Assembly: GCA_963742875.1 (NCBI GenBank)
Contig: CAVUNO010000011.1
Coordinates: 156,905-220,904 of the forward strand
Length of the DNA: 64,000 bases
Direction of reading: 5' to 3'
From: Bog-532 sp963742875
Lineage (GTDB): Bacteria > Actinomycetota > Actinomycetes > Streptosporangiales > Streptosporangiaceae
The notes beneath the pieces were generated by a model that ran no database searches, was not told where the DNA came from, and was given only the letters and a program-made list of their open reading frames with translations. Positions within the stretch are counted from its first letter, which is position 1. Each line of letters begins with the position of its first letter. Made by a program: the position numbers and the translations under genes. This document shows positions 35,542 through 44,102 of this stretch, piece by piece.

Positions 35542-37368
35542 TTACTTGGTGTAGTACCAGTTCTCCGGATTGATCGCGTCGAAGACGTTGAACGGCGTCA
35601 CGCCGTGCAGGTCCGACTTGTACTCGGTCAGGCCGTACGTGTCGCCTTCCCAGATCACCGGGATCTGCTGCACGAGGTAATCCTGACAGGCATCGAGCGC
35701 CTGCTGCGGCGCCTCGCTCGTCTTCAGCGTCGTCGCCTGGATGAGCTGATCAGCCTTGGGATCGCTGTAGCTGCCGTAGTTGGCCGTTGCTCCGGTCTCG
35801 AACAGGTCCTCACCGCTCGGGTAGTAGTCCGGGGAGTAGACCCACCCGGTGTTGTAGATGCCCCACGAGCAGGCCGCCTGCGACGGCGTGCAGGATGTCG
35901 CCTCGGCTTCTGCCTCGTTGCCGGGCAAGGGCTTGAGGTCCAGCTTGACGCCAGCCTGCGCGAAGTCCGACTGGACCTGCACGCGCGACTTCGGGAACGC
36001 GATGCCACCGGTGACGTAGATGTAAGGGAACTCCAGCGTGGTTCCCGCCGCTATGCCAGCCCCGCACTGGGTTGGTCCGGTTCCCGGCGACTTGCAGGTG
36101 TCCACGCCGTTCTTCACGACGTTCCAGCCATGCGCCGCCAGGGTCTGCGCGGCCCGGGCCGGGTTATAGGCAAAGGGACAGGACTTCGAGTAGGCGTCGG
36201 CAAAGCCGTTCGGCGGCTTCGGCGGTACCGGCCCGCAGACGGCGTACCCGTCGCCGCCGAAGTAGTACTTGCTGATGCCGTTCTCGTCCATCAGCTCCTG
36301 CAGCGCCTGCCGGATGTACAGCTCCTTGAACAACGGCCCGAGCTTCGGGTTATTGAAATTCAGCGCGTCATAGGCGATGGAGAAGTTGTACTGGTGCGCC
36401 TCGGTGTACCCGAGATGGTCCAGGCGCGGCTGGGCGTTCTGCTCGACGTTGGAGATATAGCCCACATCCAGGCCTGACCCGCTGGCGAGGGCGTCGAATT
36501 CGGCATTGGTGTCGGTGAAGGACTGCTCCCTGAACTCCGAGAGCGTCGGCTTGACTGGGCCGCTGTAGCTGGGGTTGGGCACCATGGTCAGGTCGCCGTT
36601 GGTGTCAAAATGAGTCAGCCTCCACGGACCGTCCACCATCTGCCACAGCGGGTTAGTCGCATACGCGGAACGGTCCTGGGCCTGGCTGTTCAGGTACTTG
36701 TCGACCGTAAGCGCCCCTTGTTTCGTCAGGTAATAGTTGGCGATGTTGCCGGTCGTGCTCGTCTTGTCCCAGGCCTGTTGCGGTAGCGGCGTGATGTTGG
36801 AGAGCTCGTTGTAGAGGAACCACTGAGTGTTGTAAGCCTTGTCCGTGGTGAACTGGATAGTCGTGGGGTTCACGACTGTCGTCTTGACGATGTTGCCCGG
36901 GTAGCCGCCCGGGACGGATGCCCCGTAGCTATCGGGGTCAGCCGCCACCAGGTTTTCCCAGAACTGCACGTCACGGGCGGTGACCGGTTGGCCATCTGAC
37001 CACTTGTAGGGCTTCAGCGTGACGGTGACCGTCTTGCCGCCGTTGGAGTAGGTCGGCAGATTGGCGATGCTGAGACTGGTGTTGATGTTCGGGGTGTCTT
37101 CAACGCCGTACCAGTACAGGGGCCGCCACATCAGCCACTGGAAAGCCTGCGAGTTCGAGGTACTAAAGTTGGCCGGAGGCAGCACCGGGAAGATGTAGTT
37201 GGCTCCACCGCCCGCGTTAAAGGCAAATACCGCCGTCCCGCCCTTGACCCTCGCGCCGCCGGATGATGACACCTTTCCGCTATTACTGCTGCCCTCGCAG
37301 GCAGCTACTGTCATGACCACGACAACCACTGCGGCCAAGGCTGCACTCCGGGGCCTGAGTCTCCGCAT
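35542..37368 (-). CDS. dppA: Peptide ABC transporter substrate-binding lipoprotein
   Basis: 608 residues from ATG 37368, with AGGAG upstream. Signal peptide ALAAVVVVVMTVAAC ends in a lipobox, so the protein is lipid-anchored. The SBP_bac_5 fold is seen in LKPYKWSDGQPVTARDVQFW, AYDALNFNNPKLGPLFKELY and IRQALQELMDENGISKYYFG. It would capture oligopeptides or related ligands for the DppBC/DppDF complex. It is convergent with dppDF (5 bases apart) and its own upstream region is invaded by an ISL3 element. Confidence 0.92.
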   Translation of the reverse strand: MRRLRPRSAALAAVVVVVMTVAACEGSSNSGKVSSSGGARVKGGTAVFAFNAGGGANYIFPVLPPANFSTSNSQAFQWLMWRPLYWYGVEDTPNINTSLSIANLPTYSNGGKTVTVTLKPYKWSDGQPVTARDVQFWENLVAADPDSYGASVPGGYPGNIVKTTVVNPTTIQFTTDKAYNTQWFLYNELSNITPLPQQAWDKTSTTGNIANYYLTKQGALTVDKYLNSQAQDRSAYATNPLWQMVDGPWRLTHFDTNGDLTMVPNPSYSGPVKPTLSEFREQSFTDTNAEFDALASGSGLDVGYISNVEQNAQPRLDHLGYTEAHQYNFSIAYDALNFNNPKLGPLFKELYIRQALQELMDENGISKYYFGGDGYAVCGPVPPKPPNGFADAYSKSCPFAYNPARAAQTLAAHGWNVVKNGVDTCKSPGTGPTQCGAGIAAGTTLEFPYIYVTGGIAFPKSRVQVQSDFAQAGVKLDLKPLPGNEAEAEATSCTPSQAACSWGIYNTGWVYSPDYYPSGEDLFETGATANYGSYSDPKADQLIQATTLKTSEAPQQALDACQDYLVQQIPVIWEGDTYGLTEYKSDLHGVTPFNVFDAINPENWYYTK

Positions 37369-37419
37369 GAGATGTACTCCTCCACAGCAGCATGACGACA
37401 GACACTGCCGATTGCTGAC

Positions 37420-37441
37420 GTAGCTATTCAGCAAGTGTCAA
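37420..37441 (-). promoter_or_regulatory. Promoter-like element of dppA with shared motif
   Basis: On the minus strand a consensus TTGACA (37436-37441) is followed by CTTGCTGAATAGCTAC, matching the dppB element at 18 of 21 positions. The -10 is weak. The ISL3 element begins 12 bases upstream. Confidence 0.55.
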
Positions 37442-37445
37442 ACGG

Positions 37446-37453
37446 TATAATCA
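37446..37453. repeat. ISL3 target-site duplication, left copy
   Basis: TATAATCA abuts the left terminal repeat; identical bases lie at 39046-39053. Confidence 0.92.
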
Positions 37454-39045
37454 GGCTCTTCGAAGTTAACCGGGATGCTGCTTTCGCCCGATAACTCTGG
37501 GTGACTTCCTCTGTTGCTGAAGGTGCCCGGCAGATGCGGGGTCTTGCCAGTTCGCGCGGCCGGTACCAGCGTGTCACCCTGACCAAGGAGCCCGCGGCTC
37601 CTACGATCTTGGGTCTCACCACAAGACTTCAAGATCATCAGAAAGCCGCGGGCATCGTGTTCCACGATACGGCGTCTGTGCTATTCGGCGTGGAGGGCCT
37701 GCAGGTCACCGATGCGGAGTCCGGGCCGGGCGGCACGGTGGAGGTATGGGCGGTCACTGATCACGCAGCCGCTGGCGCGTGCCCGGACTGCGGCACTGTG
37801 GCGGGCCGGGTCCATGAGCAGGTGCTGACCCAGCCGCGGGATGTGGCCCGGGGCCTGGATGCGGTGCAGGTGTGGTGGGTGAAGCGGCGCTGGAAATGTG
37901 AAGCCGGGGAGTGTGAGCGGAAGACGTTCACCGAGTGGGTGCCGCAGGTGCCGCCGCGGTGCCGGCTGACCGGGCGGCTGCGGGAGCAGGCCGCGGCGGA
38001 GATCGCGGAGCGCGGCATCACCCCGGCGGAGGCGGCCCGGGGTAACGGCATGTCCTGGCCGGTCGCGCACGGGGCGTTCGCTGCCCGGGCGGACCCACTG
38101 CTGGAGCAGGCCCCGGCACCGGTGGCGCACCTGGGCATCGACGAGCACCGCCGCGGCCGGCCCCGGTGGCGGATCGATGAGGACACCGGGGAGTACGTGC
38201 TGCTCGCAGACCGGTGGCATACCTGCTTCTTCGACCTGTCCGGCGGCCAGGGGCTGCTGGGGCAGGTGGAAGGGCGCACTGCTGATGACGCCGCGTACTG
38301 GCTGGCGCTGGCCACCCCGGCGTGGCGGGACGCGGTCCGGGTCGTCGCGATCGACATGTGCACCATCTACGCCTCCGCGGTGCGCCGGATGCTGCCCGGC
38401 GCGCAGCTGGTGGCGGACTTGTTCCACGTCGTGCACCTGGCGGTCAAGATGACCGGGGACGTGCGGCGCCGGGTGGTGCGCGGCAAATACGGCCGCCGCG
38501 GCCGGACCGGCGACCCGGAGTATGGCATCAAGGGCCTGCTAGTGCAGAACCTGGAGCACCTGTCACCGGGCCAGTTCGCCAAGGTCATGGCCGCCCTGGG
38601 CAGTGATCCGGCCGGGCAGGAGATCGCTGCGGCCTGGATCGGCAAGGAGAAACTCCGCGACGTCCTGAACCTGCGGGCCCGCGTCACCGGCTCGGCCCCG
38701 TGCGAGCGCGACGTCCGCGGCCGGCTCTTTGCCTTCTACGACTGGTGCGCCCAAAACGATGACATCCCCGAGCTGCTGTCCCTGGCCAGGACGGTATCCC
38801 GGTGGGAGGACGAGATCGTCGCGGCGGTCCTGACCGGGGTCACGAACGCCGTTTCCGAGAGCCTGAACCGGTTCGCCAAGCTCGAAGCCCGCATGGCATA
38901 CGGGTTCCGCAACCCGGCCAGCCAGCGCCGGCGCGTCCGGACGGCCTGCACCAGGGGTTCACGACGGCGCTCACGACACGTAACCAGGAAGAGGACGCGG
39001 TCGGTAACCAGACGGCAACACGATCCCGATTAACTTCCAAGAGCC
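37454..39045. mobile_element. ISL3-family insertion sequence
   Basis: 1592 bp with terminal inverted repeats of about 27 bases beginning GGCTCTTcGAAGTTAA on the left and GGCTCTTgGAAGTTAA on the complement of the right end, flanked by perfect 8-bp duplications. It contains one full transposase gene. Confidence 0.95.
37657..39033 (+). CDS. ISL3-family transposase
   Basis: About 458 residues, from GTG 37657 (VFHDTASVLFGVEGL). A zinc-ribbon is at the start (ACPDCGTVAGRVHEQ, CEAGECERKTFTE), then the DDE core with HLGIDEHRRGRPRWRI and RVVAIDMCTIYASAVRRMLP, then LVADLFHVVHLAVKM and SESLNRFAKLEARMAYGFRN. The frame is intact. The C-terminal tail is Arg-rich and runs to the right terminal repeat. Confidence 0.92.
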   Translation: MFHDTASVLFGVEGLQVTDAESGPGGTVEVWAVTDHAAAGACPDCGTVAGRVHEQVLTQPRDVARGLDAVQVWWVKRRWKCEAGECERKTFTEWVPQVPPRCRLTGRLREQAAAEIAERGITPAEAARGNGMSWPVAHGAFAARADPLLEQAPAPVAHLGIDEHRRGRPRWRIDEDTGEYVLLADRWHTCFFDLSGGQGLLGQVEGRTADDAAYWLALATPAWRDAVRVVAIDMCTIYASAVRRMLPGAQLVADLFHVVHLAVKMTGDVRRRVVRGKYGRRGRTGDPEYGIKGLLVQNLEHLSPGQFAKVMAALGSDPAGQEIAAAWIGKEKLRDVLNLRARVTGSAPCERDVRGRLFAFYDWCAQNDDIPELLSLARTVSRWEDEIVAAVLTGVTNAVSESLNRFAKLEARMAYGFRNPASQRRRVRTACTRGSRRRSRHVTRKRTRSVTRRQHDPD

Positions 39046-39053
39046 TATAATCA
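39046..39053. repeat. ISL3 target-site duplication, right copy
   Basis: TATAATCA, identical to 37446-37453. Confidence 0.92.
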
Positions 39054-39264
39054 GAGCAAGTGATCTATCCCCAAAGTGGGGCAAAGCATTTCAAATTGGG
39101 CGCTCACAACTTTAAAATCATCCGGGCCAAGCATAACGATCGCGTTCTCGCGGTCACACGACGTACTACACGAACGAACCACCTGAACAGCTTGCTGACA
39201 GCATCAGACGGGAGCTGAGATTTGTCAGCGGTAGGCCACAACCGCGGACTCGGCGACCGGATCG

Positions 39265-39383
39265 GCACTTCGCTTCCTCATCCGGGACCGCGACGCCAAG
39301 TTCACCAGCGCCTTCGACGAGATCTTCGCCAGCGAGGGCGTGCAGGCAGTAAAGACCCCGCCGCGGACACCGCGAGCGAAACC
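39265..39383 (+). pseudogene. Integrase-core transposase relic
   Basis: A short frame encodes RFLIRDRDAKFTSAFDEIFA then EGVQAVKTPPRTPRA, the second-Asp region of rve-type integrases (IS481/IS3-like). Nothing else of the element remains. Confidence 0.7.
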
Positions 39384-39425
39384 TCGGGCTGCATATTGCA
39401 CTTCTTTGGGGACAGTAATTTCAAT

Positions 39426-39590
39426 GGCTCTGTCGCATTTTCTTTCTGAAACTCCCCCTTTTCAGTATTAAGGATGTACCGGGCGATCGACCAGCACGGC
39501 CAGGTCATCAATGTGCTGCTGTCTGAGCGGCGCGACCTGGCCGCTGCCCGGCGGTTCTTCACCCGGGCGCTGCGCGCCGTGGTGTCGGCG
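39426..39590 (+). pseudogene. IS6-family relic with solo terminal repeat
   Basis: GGCTCTGTCGCATTTT at 39426-39441 resembles an IS6-family terminal repeat. From 39474 the frame encodes YRAIDQHGQVINVLLSERRD then AAARRFFTRAL, the core of an IS6 transposase. The start and end of the gene and the other terminal repeat are absent. Confidence 0.65.
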
Positions 39591-39647
39591 CGGTGTGATG
39601 TGCTAGGCGGGCCGCTCCCGTCTGGGAGCTCACCTCGAGGGGGACTC

Positions 39648-40442
39648 ATGCCTACTCGCGACACTCCTTGGCCCGCAGGTATTCCGTGCTGGGTGGACTG
39701 TCAGGTCGATGACCCGCAGGCTGCCCGTGCCTTCTACTCCCAGTTGCTCGGCTGGGACGTCCAGGACAGCCCGCCCGGGGCCGGCGGCTACCTGATGGCA
39801 CTGCTCGATGGCAAGCCCGCCGCCGGGATCGGGCCCAAACCCGGCGGTCAGCCGATGCCGAGCGTGTGGACCACCTACATCGCAACCGACGACGCCGACG
39901 CGACCGCCGCGAAGGTCACCGCGGCCGGGGGCCGGCTGCTCATGCCCCCGTTCGATGTGATGACCGTCGGGCGGATGGCCGTCTTCACCGACCCTGCCGG
40001 CGCAGCAGCCGGGCTGTGGCAGGCCAAGGACCACACCGGAGCCGGCGTGTTCAACCAGCCCGGCGCGTACTGCTGGAACGAGCTGCACACCCGCAACTAC
40101 GAGGCGGCCAGGACCTTCTTCGCGGATGTGTTCGGCTACACCTACACCCCCATGTCCCCCACAGGCCAGGACGAGGGGTACGTCACCTTCGCCATTCCCG
40201 GCAGCACCGACCCCGCAGGAGGCATCGCCGACGACACCCGCATGGGCGTCCCCGAGGACGTCCCGCCCCACTGGCTGACCTGGTTCGCCGTCGAAGACAC
40301 CGACACGGCCGCCGCCACGGTCACCAGCCTCGGTGGACGGGTCATCATGGCCCCCAGCGACAGCCCCATCGGCCGCATGGCCGTCGTCACCGGCAACCAG
40401 GGCGAAACCTTCGGCATCATCGCCGTCGCCCCCGCCACCTGA
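39648..40442 (+). CDS. Two-domain VOC (glyoxalase/bleomycin-resistance fold) protein
   Basis: 264 residues from ATG 39648 behind GAGGGGGA. Two VOC modules are seen: WVDCQVDDPQAARAFYSQLL to GRMAVFTDPAGAAAGLWQAK, and CWNELHTRNYEAARTFFADV to GRMAVVTGNQGETFGIIAVA. His and Glu positions suit metal binding. Actinomycetes have many such proteins, and substrates or resistance roles are unknown. The upstream in-frame extension is IS6 relic sequence and not part of the gene. Confidence 0.9.
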   Translation: MPTRDTPWPAGIPCWVDCQVDDPQAARAFYSQLLGWDVQDSPPGAGGYLMALLDGKPAAGIGPKPGGQPMPSVWTTYIATDDADATAAKVTAAGGRLLMPPFDVMTVGRMAVFTDPAGAAAGLWQAKDHTGAGVFNQPGAYCWNELHTRNYEAARTFFADVFGYTYTPMSPTGQDEGYVTFAIPGSTDPAGGIADDTRMGVPEDVPPHWLTWFAVEDTDTAAATVTSLGGRVIMAPSDSPIGRMAVVTGNQGETFGIIAVAPAT

Positions 40443-40697
40443 CGGCCACCGGTTCCGGGGGATCGCCCAGCCCTGGGACCATCGGCCGGAACCACCTGGC
40501 CTATCGGCCTGCCGCCCGTAACGGCGGCGGTGCGTGCTTTGATCGAGCCCTGTTCCGGCGCGGATCGTGCGCCCGCGACTTGCCCTTTACCCGGATGGCG
40601 TCCGGGGCGGCGATGAATTTCCGGTGGACCGGGCGTCTGCATCGGCATGCGATAATGCGGGCGCCCGACGGGCGTCCCCGGTACGAAGGAGCCACCT

Positions 40698-41129
40698 ATG
40701 CCACGAGTCAGCACATATCTCAACTTCCAGGGCCATGCCGAGGAGGCGTTCGCCTTCTACGCCAAGGCCTTCGGCACCGAGGTCACCATGCTCAGCCGCT
40801 ACTCGGACATGCCCGCCGCTGGGCCCGGCGAGCTGCCCGCCGAGGAGCGGAACCTCGTGATGCACGCCGAGCTCCCGATCATCGGCGGCCACGTGCTGAT
40901 GGCGACAGACATGCTCCGGTCGATGGATCAGCAGACCCGTATCGGCAATAACACCACCCTCTGCCTCGACGTAGACAGCAGGGAAGAGGCCGACCGCCTG
41001 TACGGCGCCCTGTCCGAGGGCGGCTCGGAAGGATCCCCGATGGCCGACATGCCGTGGGGCGCCTACTGGGGCGTCATCCTCGACCGCTACGGCATCCGCT
41101 GGATGGTCAACCACACCCCGCCATCCTGA
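40698..41129 (+). CDS. PhnB-like VOC-family protein
   Basis: 143 residues from ATG 40698 with AAGGAG upstream. It reads RVSTYLNFQGHAEEAFAFYA, then HVLMATDMLRS and DMPWGAYWGVILDRYGIRWM, the PhnB/glyoxalase-like pattern. The catalytic role in this subgroup is not established. It may be co-transcribed with the preceding VOC gene, though 255 bases separate them. Confidence 0.88.
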   Translation: MPRVSTYLNFQGHAEEAFAFYAKAFGTEVTMLSRYSDMPAAGPGELPAEERNLVMHAELPIIGGHVLMATDMLRSMDQQTRIGNNTTLCLDVDSREEADRLYGALSEGGSEGSPMADMPWGAYWGVILDRYGIRWMVNHTPPS

Positions 41130-41270
41130 ACGACCGTCAGCCCCAACGTTTGCGCGAAAGCGGCCGCCGCGACGCCTGCTCGGGGCAGAGCACGCCGAAT
41201 ATCTGTTCTGGGTCGGCCTCGTGAAATGGGCGGTGCCATGACTTCGTCCCTGTGACGATGTGGCCCTCGC

Positions 41271-42374
41271 TCAGGATGGGAGGCGGCGGGTCATTACGTT
41301 TCCGCTGGCGTCCACGACTGCCTCATCCTGCATGTGGCAGGCGACCAGGCGGGGCGGGATGTCCACACCGGCGCTGGCCGGCGCACCGCGGCCAGCGCTC
41401 GGCAGCGCCAGGCCGTCGCGGAGGGTGGCCGACCGCGAGCCAACGCCCATGCCGGACACGAGGACCGGCACAGCATGGCTCCGGCACAGCTCAGCCCGCT
41501 GATCGCCGTTGGCCAGGGCGGCCTGCCTCGGGCACCGCGGGTGGAACCGGCAGCCCGCCGGTATCGCTGTCGGGTCCGCTCGCTCGCCCGCCAGCACGGT
41601 GAGTGGGCTGGCCCCGGGCTCGCGGCCCATGTCTGGCAATACTGAGATCAATGCCTGAGTGTAGGGGTGCTGTGGCCTGAGCAGCACCTCCGATACGGTT
41701 CCGATCTCGACGATCCGGCCCAGGTACATGACCGCCACCCTGTCGGCGATATTCCAGGCCACACCGAGATCGTGGCTGGCGATCAGGGCGGACAGCGAAA
41801 GCTGATCCCGCAGGGCGAGGACCAGCTTGAGGATCTCGCCTCGCACCGAGGCATCGAGGGAGGACACCGGCTCGTCGGCAACGATCACGGAAGGCCCGAG
41901 CGCGAGTGCGCCCGCGATCACTACCCGCTGCTGCTGACCGCCGGACAGTTCATGCGGATAGCGGGCGATGAACTGCTCGGGCGGCCGCAGCCCAGCGCGG
42001 GCCAGCGCCTTGTGAACCCGAGCCGTCAGGCCGTCGCGCATGCCATGCAGGCGCGGTCCCTCTGCCACGGCGTCGAACACGTTTTGCCTCGGGTTCAGCG
42101 CGCCGGCTGGGTCCTGCAGCACCAGCTGGACGTGGCGGCGATGTTCCTTGAGCGCGGCGCTCGAATACCGGAGCGGCGCTGCGGCGCACCAGATCTCTCC
42201 GCTGGACGGCCGGACCAGCCCGACGAGGGCGCGGGCCAGTGTGCTCTTACCGCAGCCAGACTCGCCGATGAGCGCGACGATCTCGCCTCGCCGGATCGCG
42301 AGGTTCACATCGTCGACAGCGTGCGCGGGGCCCCGACCGCGCCGTGCGGGAAACACGACCCGCATGCGGTTCAC
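41271..42374 (-). CDS. Peptide ABC transporter ATPase (DppF type), second locus
   Basis: 367 residues with intact nucleotide-binding motifs: GESGCGKSTLARAL, the Q-loop VLQDPAGALNPRQ, IARYPHELSGGQQQRVVIAG, VIVADEPVSSLDASV and ASHDLGV. The C-terminal Cys region is CRFHPRCPRQAALANGDQRAELC. The start is abnormal: the ATG lies where the preceding dppD relic runs into it, and the first strand of the domain (usually LLEVRDL) is gone. It could still fold, but its partner genes are broken. Confidence 0.85.
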   Translation of the reverse strand: MNRMRVVFPARRGRGPAHAVDDVNLAIRRGEIVALIGESGCGKSTLARALVGLVRPSSGEIWCAAAPLRYSSAALKEHRRHVQLVLQDPAGALNPRQNVFDAVAEGPRLHGMRDGLTARVHKALARAGLRPPEQFIARYPHELSGGQQQRVVIAGALALGPSVIVADEPVSSLDASVRGEILKLVLALRDQLSLSALIASHDLGVAWNIADRVAVMYLGRIVEIGTVSEVLLRPQHPYTQALISVLPDMGREPGASPLTVLAGERADPTAIPAGCRFHPRCPRQAALANGDQRAELCRSHAVPVLVSGMGVGSRSATLRDGLALPSAGRGAPASAGVDIPPRLVACHMQDEAVVDASGNVMTRRLPS

Positions 42375-42837
42375 CGAGCAGCTGGCGGGACGCCCCGATT
42401 TCGACGATCTTCCCGGCGTACATCACGGCCAGAAGCTCTCAGGTGTCGCCGAGTACCGAAAGGTCATGGCTGATGACGATCATGCCGATGCGCCGTTCCC
42501 GGACCAGCTCAGTAAGCAGCGCGAGGATCTGTGCCTGCACGATGACATCGAGCGCGGTGGTCGGCTCCGCACGAGCTGTCGGGAGGCCAGCGGCAGCGGG
42601 TGATGATCGCCATGGCGCTGGCTTGCCGCCCCGACCTGATCATCGCCGACGCTCTCCGGCCATGCCCAGCGTCTGTCCCGCCGCCAGCGTGAATCCGACG
42701 TGACGTACCGCCCGCACGTCCTCCCCGCCCGCCCGGTAGGTAATGGTGAGGTCGCGCACTTCCAGCAACTGGGGATCTTCGTCTGCGTGGAGCGGTGACA
42801 TGCCGCTCGCACCACGGCGCTCGCTCACTGAGCTCAC
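42375..42837 (-). pseudogene. DppD-type ATPase relic with internal micro-inversion
   Basis: The start is normal (LLEVRDLTITYRAGGEDVRA to QTLGMAGE), but the Walker A to linker region is missing. Next comes an 81-base block (42570-42650) that is inverted. On the opposite strand it reads HELSGGQRQRVMIAMALACR PDLIIAD. Minus-strand reading resumes with PTTALDVIVQAQILALLTEL, a premature TGA in place of a Cys codon after VLGDT, then AVMYAGKIVEIGASRQLLGE. The rest of the gene is deleted and joined to dppF. It overlaps the upstream permease stop as GTGA. Confidence 0.88.
42570..42650 (+). other. 81-bp inverted block inside the dppD relic
   Basis: Exactly 27 codons of the ABC signature region (from HELSGGQ to LIIAD) read in frame on the plus strand, whereas the flanking gene reads on the minus strand. 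It is a local inversion accompanied by loss of the adjoining upstream sequence. Confidence 0.85.
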
Positions 42838-44100
42838 AGCTCCCTCGGCATGCGCGGGTTCAGGATATTCTCGGCCGCCCGCCCGGCCAGCGTGAATCCC
42901 AGAACGACGATCAAGATCGCGATGCCGGGAGGCAGCACATACCACCACGCACCCCGGGTGACCGCGCCGTCCCCCAACGCCTGGTTGATCATTGATCCCC
43001 AGGACACGTCCGTCGGGTTGCCCAACCCGAGAAACGTCAGGGTGGTCGCCGACAAGATCGCGCCCGCCACGGTAAGCGTGCTGGACACCAGGATGAGTGG
43101 CGCGAGGTTTGGCAGCACTTGCCTGAACACCAGTTGCCTGTCCCCTGCGCCGAGCGCCTTCGCGCGTTCGATAAACGGCCGCGCCTCGACGGCGAGCGTC
43201 TGCGCGCGGATCAACCGGGCTGTGCCGGGCCACGAAGTCACCGCGATTGCGATAGTGATTAGCAGCGCGTTCGGCACGGCGTGGCGCCGCCGCACTTCCG
43301 CATCGCGCAGACCCTTAGCCCTGGCAGTGACCAAATATGGGCTCTCCAGCTCGTCAATCACCGATGAGCGCATAATCATCTGGTACTGCGCGAAGATCAC
43401 CAGCACCAGAGTCAGGCACGGTAGTACCAGGTGCCGGATCACGTCGAGGACATGCGCGGGGTTCAGGCCGGCTGCCGTCCCTGGCGTGGACATGCCGCCC
43501 GCCGGGAACAGCGGCGGGATCAGCCCGAAGCCGCCGCTGAACAAGACGAGCAGGATGATCCCGAGCCAGAACGTCGGCACCGACCAAAGCGTGATCGCAG
43601 CTCCCGTTGAGGTCCGGTCGATCAGGCTGCCCGGGCACCAGCCGCTCCGGATGCCGAGCCAGATGCCAAGCACCACCGACACCACCGTCGCGCTGCCCAT
43701 CAGCAGCAGCGTGGGCCAGAGCCGCTGGGCGATCAGCGAGCCAACCGAAGTCTGGAACTGCCACGAATAGCCCAGTTGACCCTGCAACGTGTCCGCTACG
43801 AAGCGACCGAAGCGCTCCCACACTGGCTGGCTCAGCCCAAGTTGCTTGACGAGGAACGCCATCTGCCTGGCGCTGGTGGGACGGCCCCGGGTCAGCGCCG
43901 CCCCCGGGTCCGATGGCATGAGGCTGAAGATGATGAAACCGACCACGAGCAGAACAGTAAAGCTGATCACGGCCGCGGCAAGTTTGCGGATCAGGTAATG
44001 GACGAAATCGCGGCGGCTGGAGTCCCCCCCCCCCCCCCGGGGAACGAGCGGACTCCAGCGCGTTCAGGCCCCGGGCCTGCCGCGGAGCGGCGGCTGCCAT
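42834..44100 (-). pseudogene. DppB-DppC chimeric permease, out of frame with its ATG
   Basis: The main frame (378 residues from an internal GTG 43970) starts as DppB: FVHYLIRKLAAAVISFTVLL upstream of the GTG, QGQLGYSWQFQTSVGSLIAQ, and the first EAA loop YLVTARAKGLRDAEVRRRHA. At about 43262 it changes without a break into the second half of DppC (VTSWPGTARLIRAQTLAV, second EAA loop ERAKALGAGDRQLVFRQVLP). An in-frame deletion therefore fused the two genes. The likely native ATG at 44100 is separated from the frame by a 15-base G tract. With 14 Gs it would be in frame. As written, translation from that ATG is frameshifted. Confidence 0.85.
44016..44059. repeat. Poly-C/G tract inside a hairpin
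   Basis: A 10-bp perfect inverted repeat (GCTGGAGTCC at 44016-44025, complement at 44050-44059) encloses a run of 15 C (44024-44038) followed by 4 G. On the coding strand this is G15, near the 5' end of the permease chimera. Such tracts are prone to slippage and to sequencing error. Confidence 0.9.
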
Positions 44101-44102
44101 GG

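Noticed and set aside
29377..39053. One large composite transposon or integrative element
   Set aside because: The three IS elements belong to different families with independent duplications; no integrase, att repeat pair or shared ends were found.
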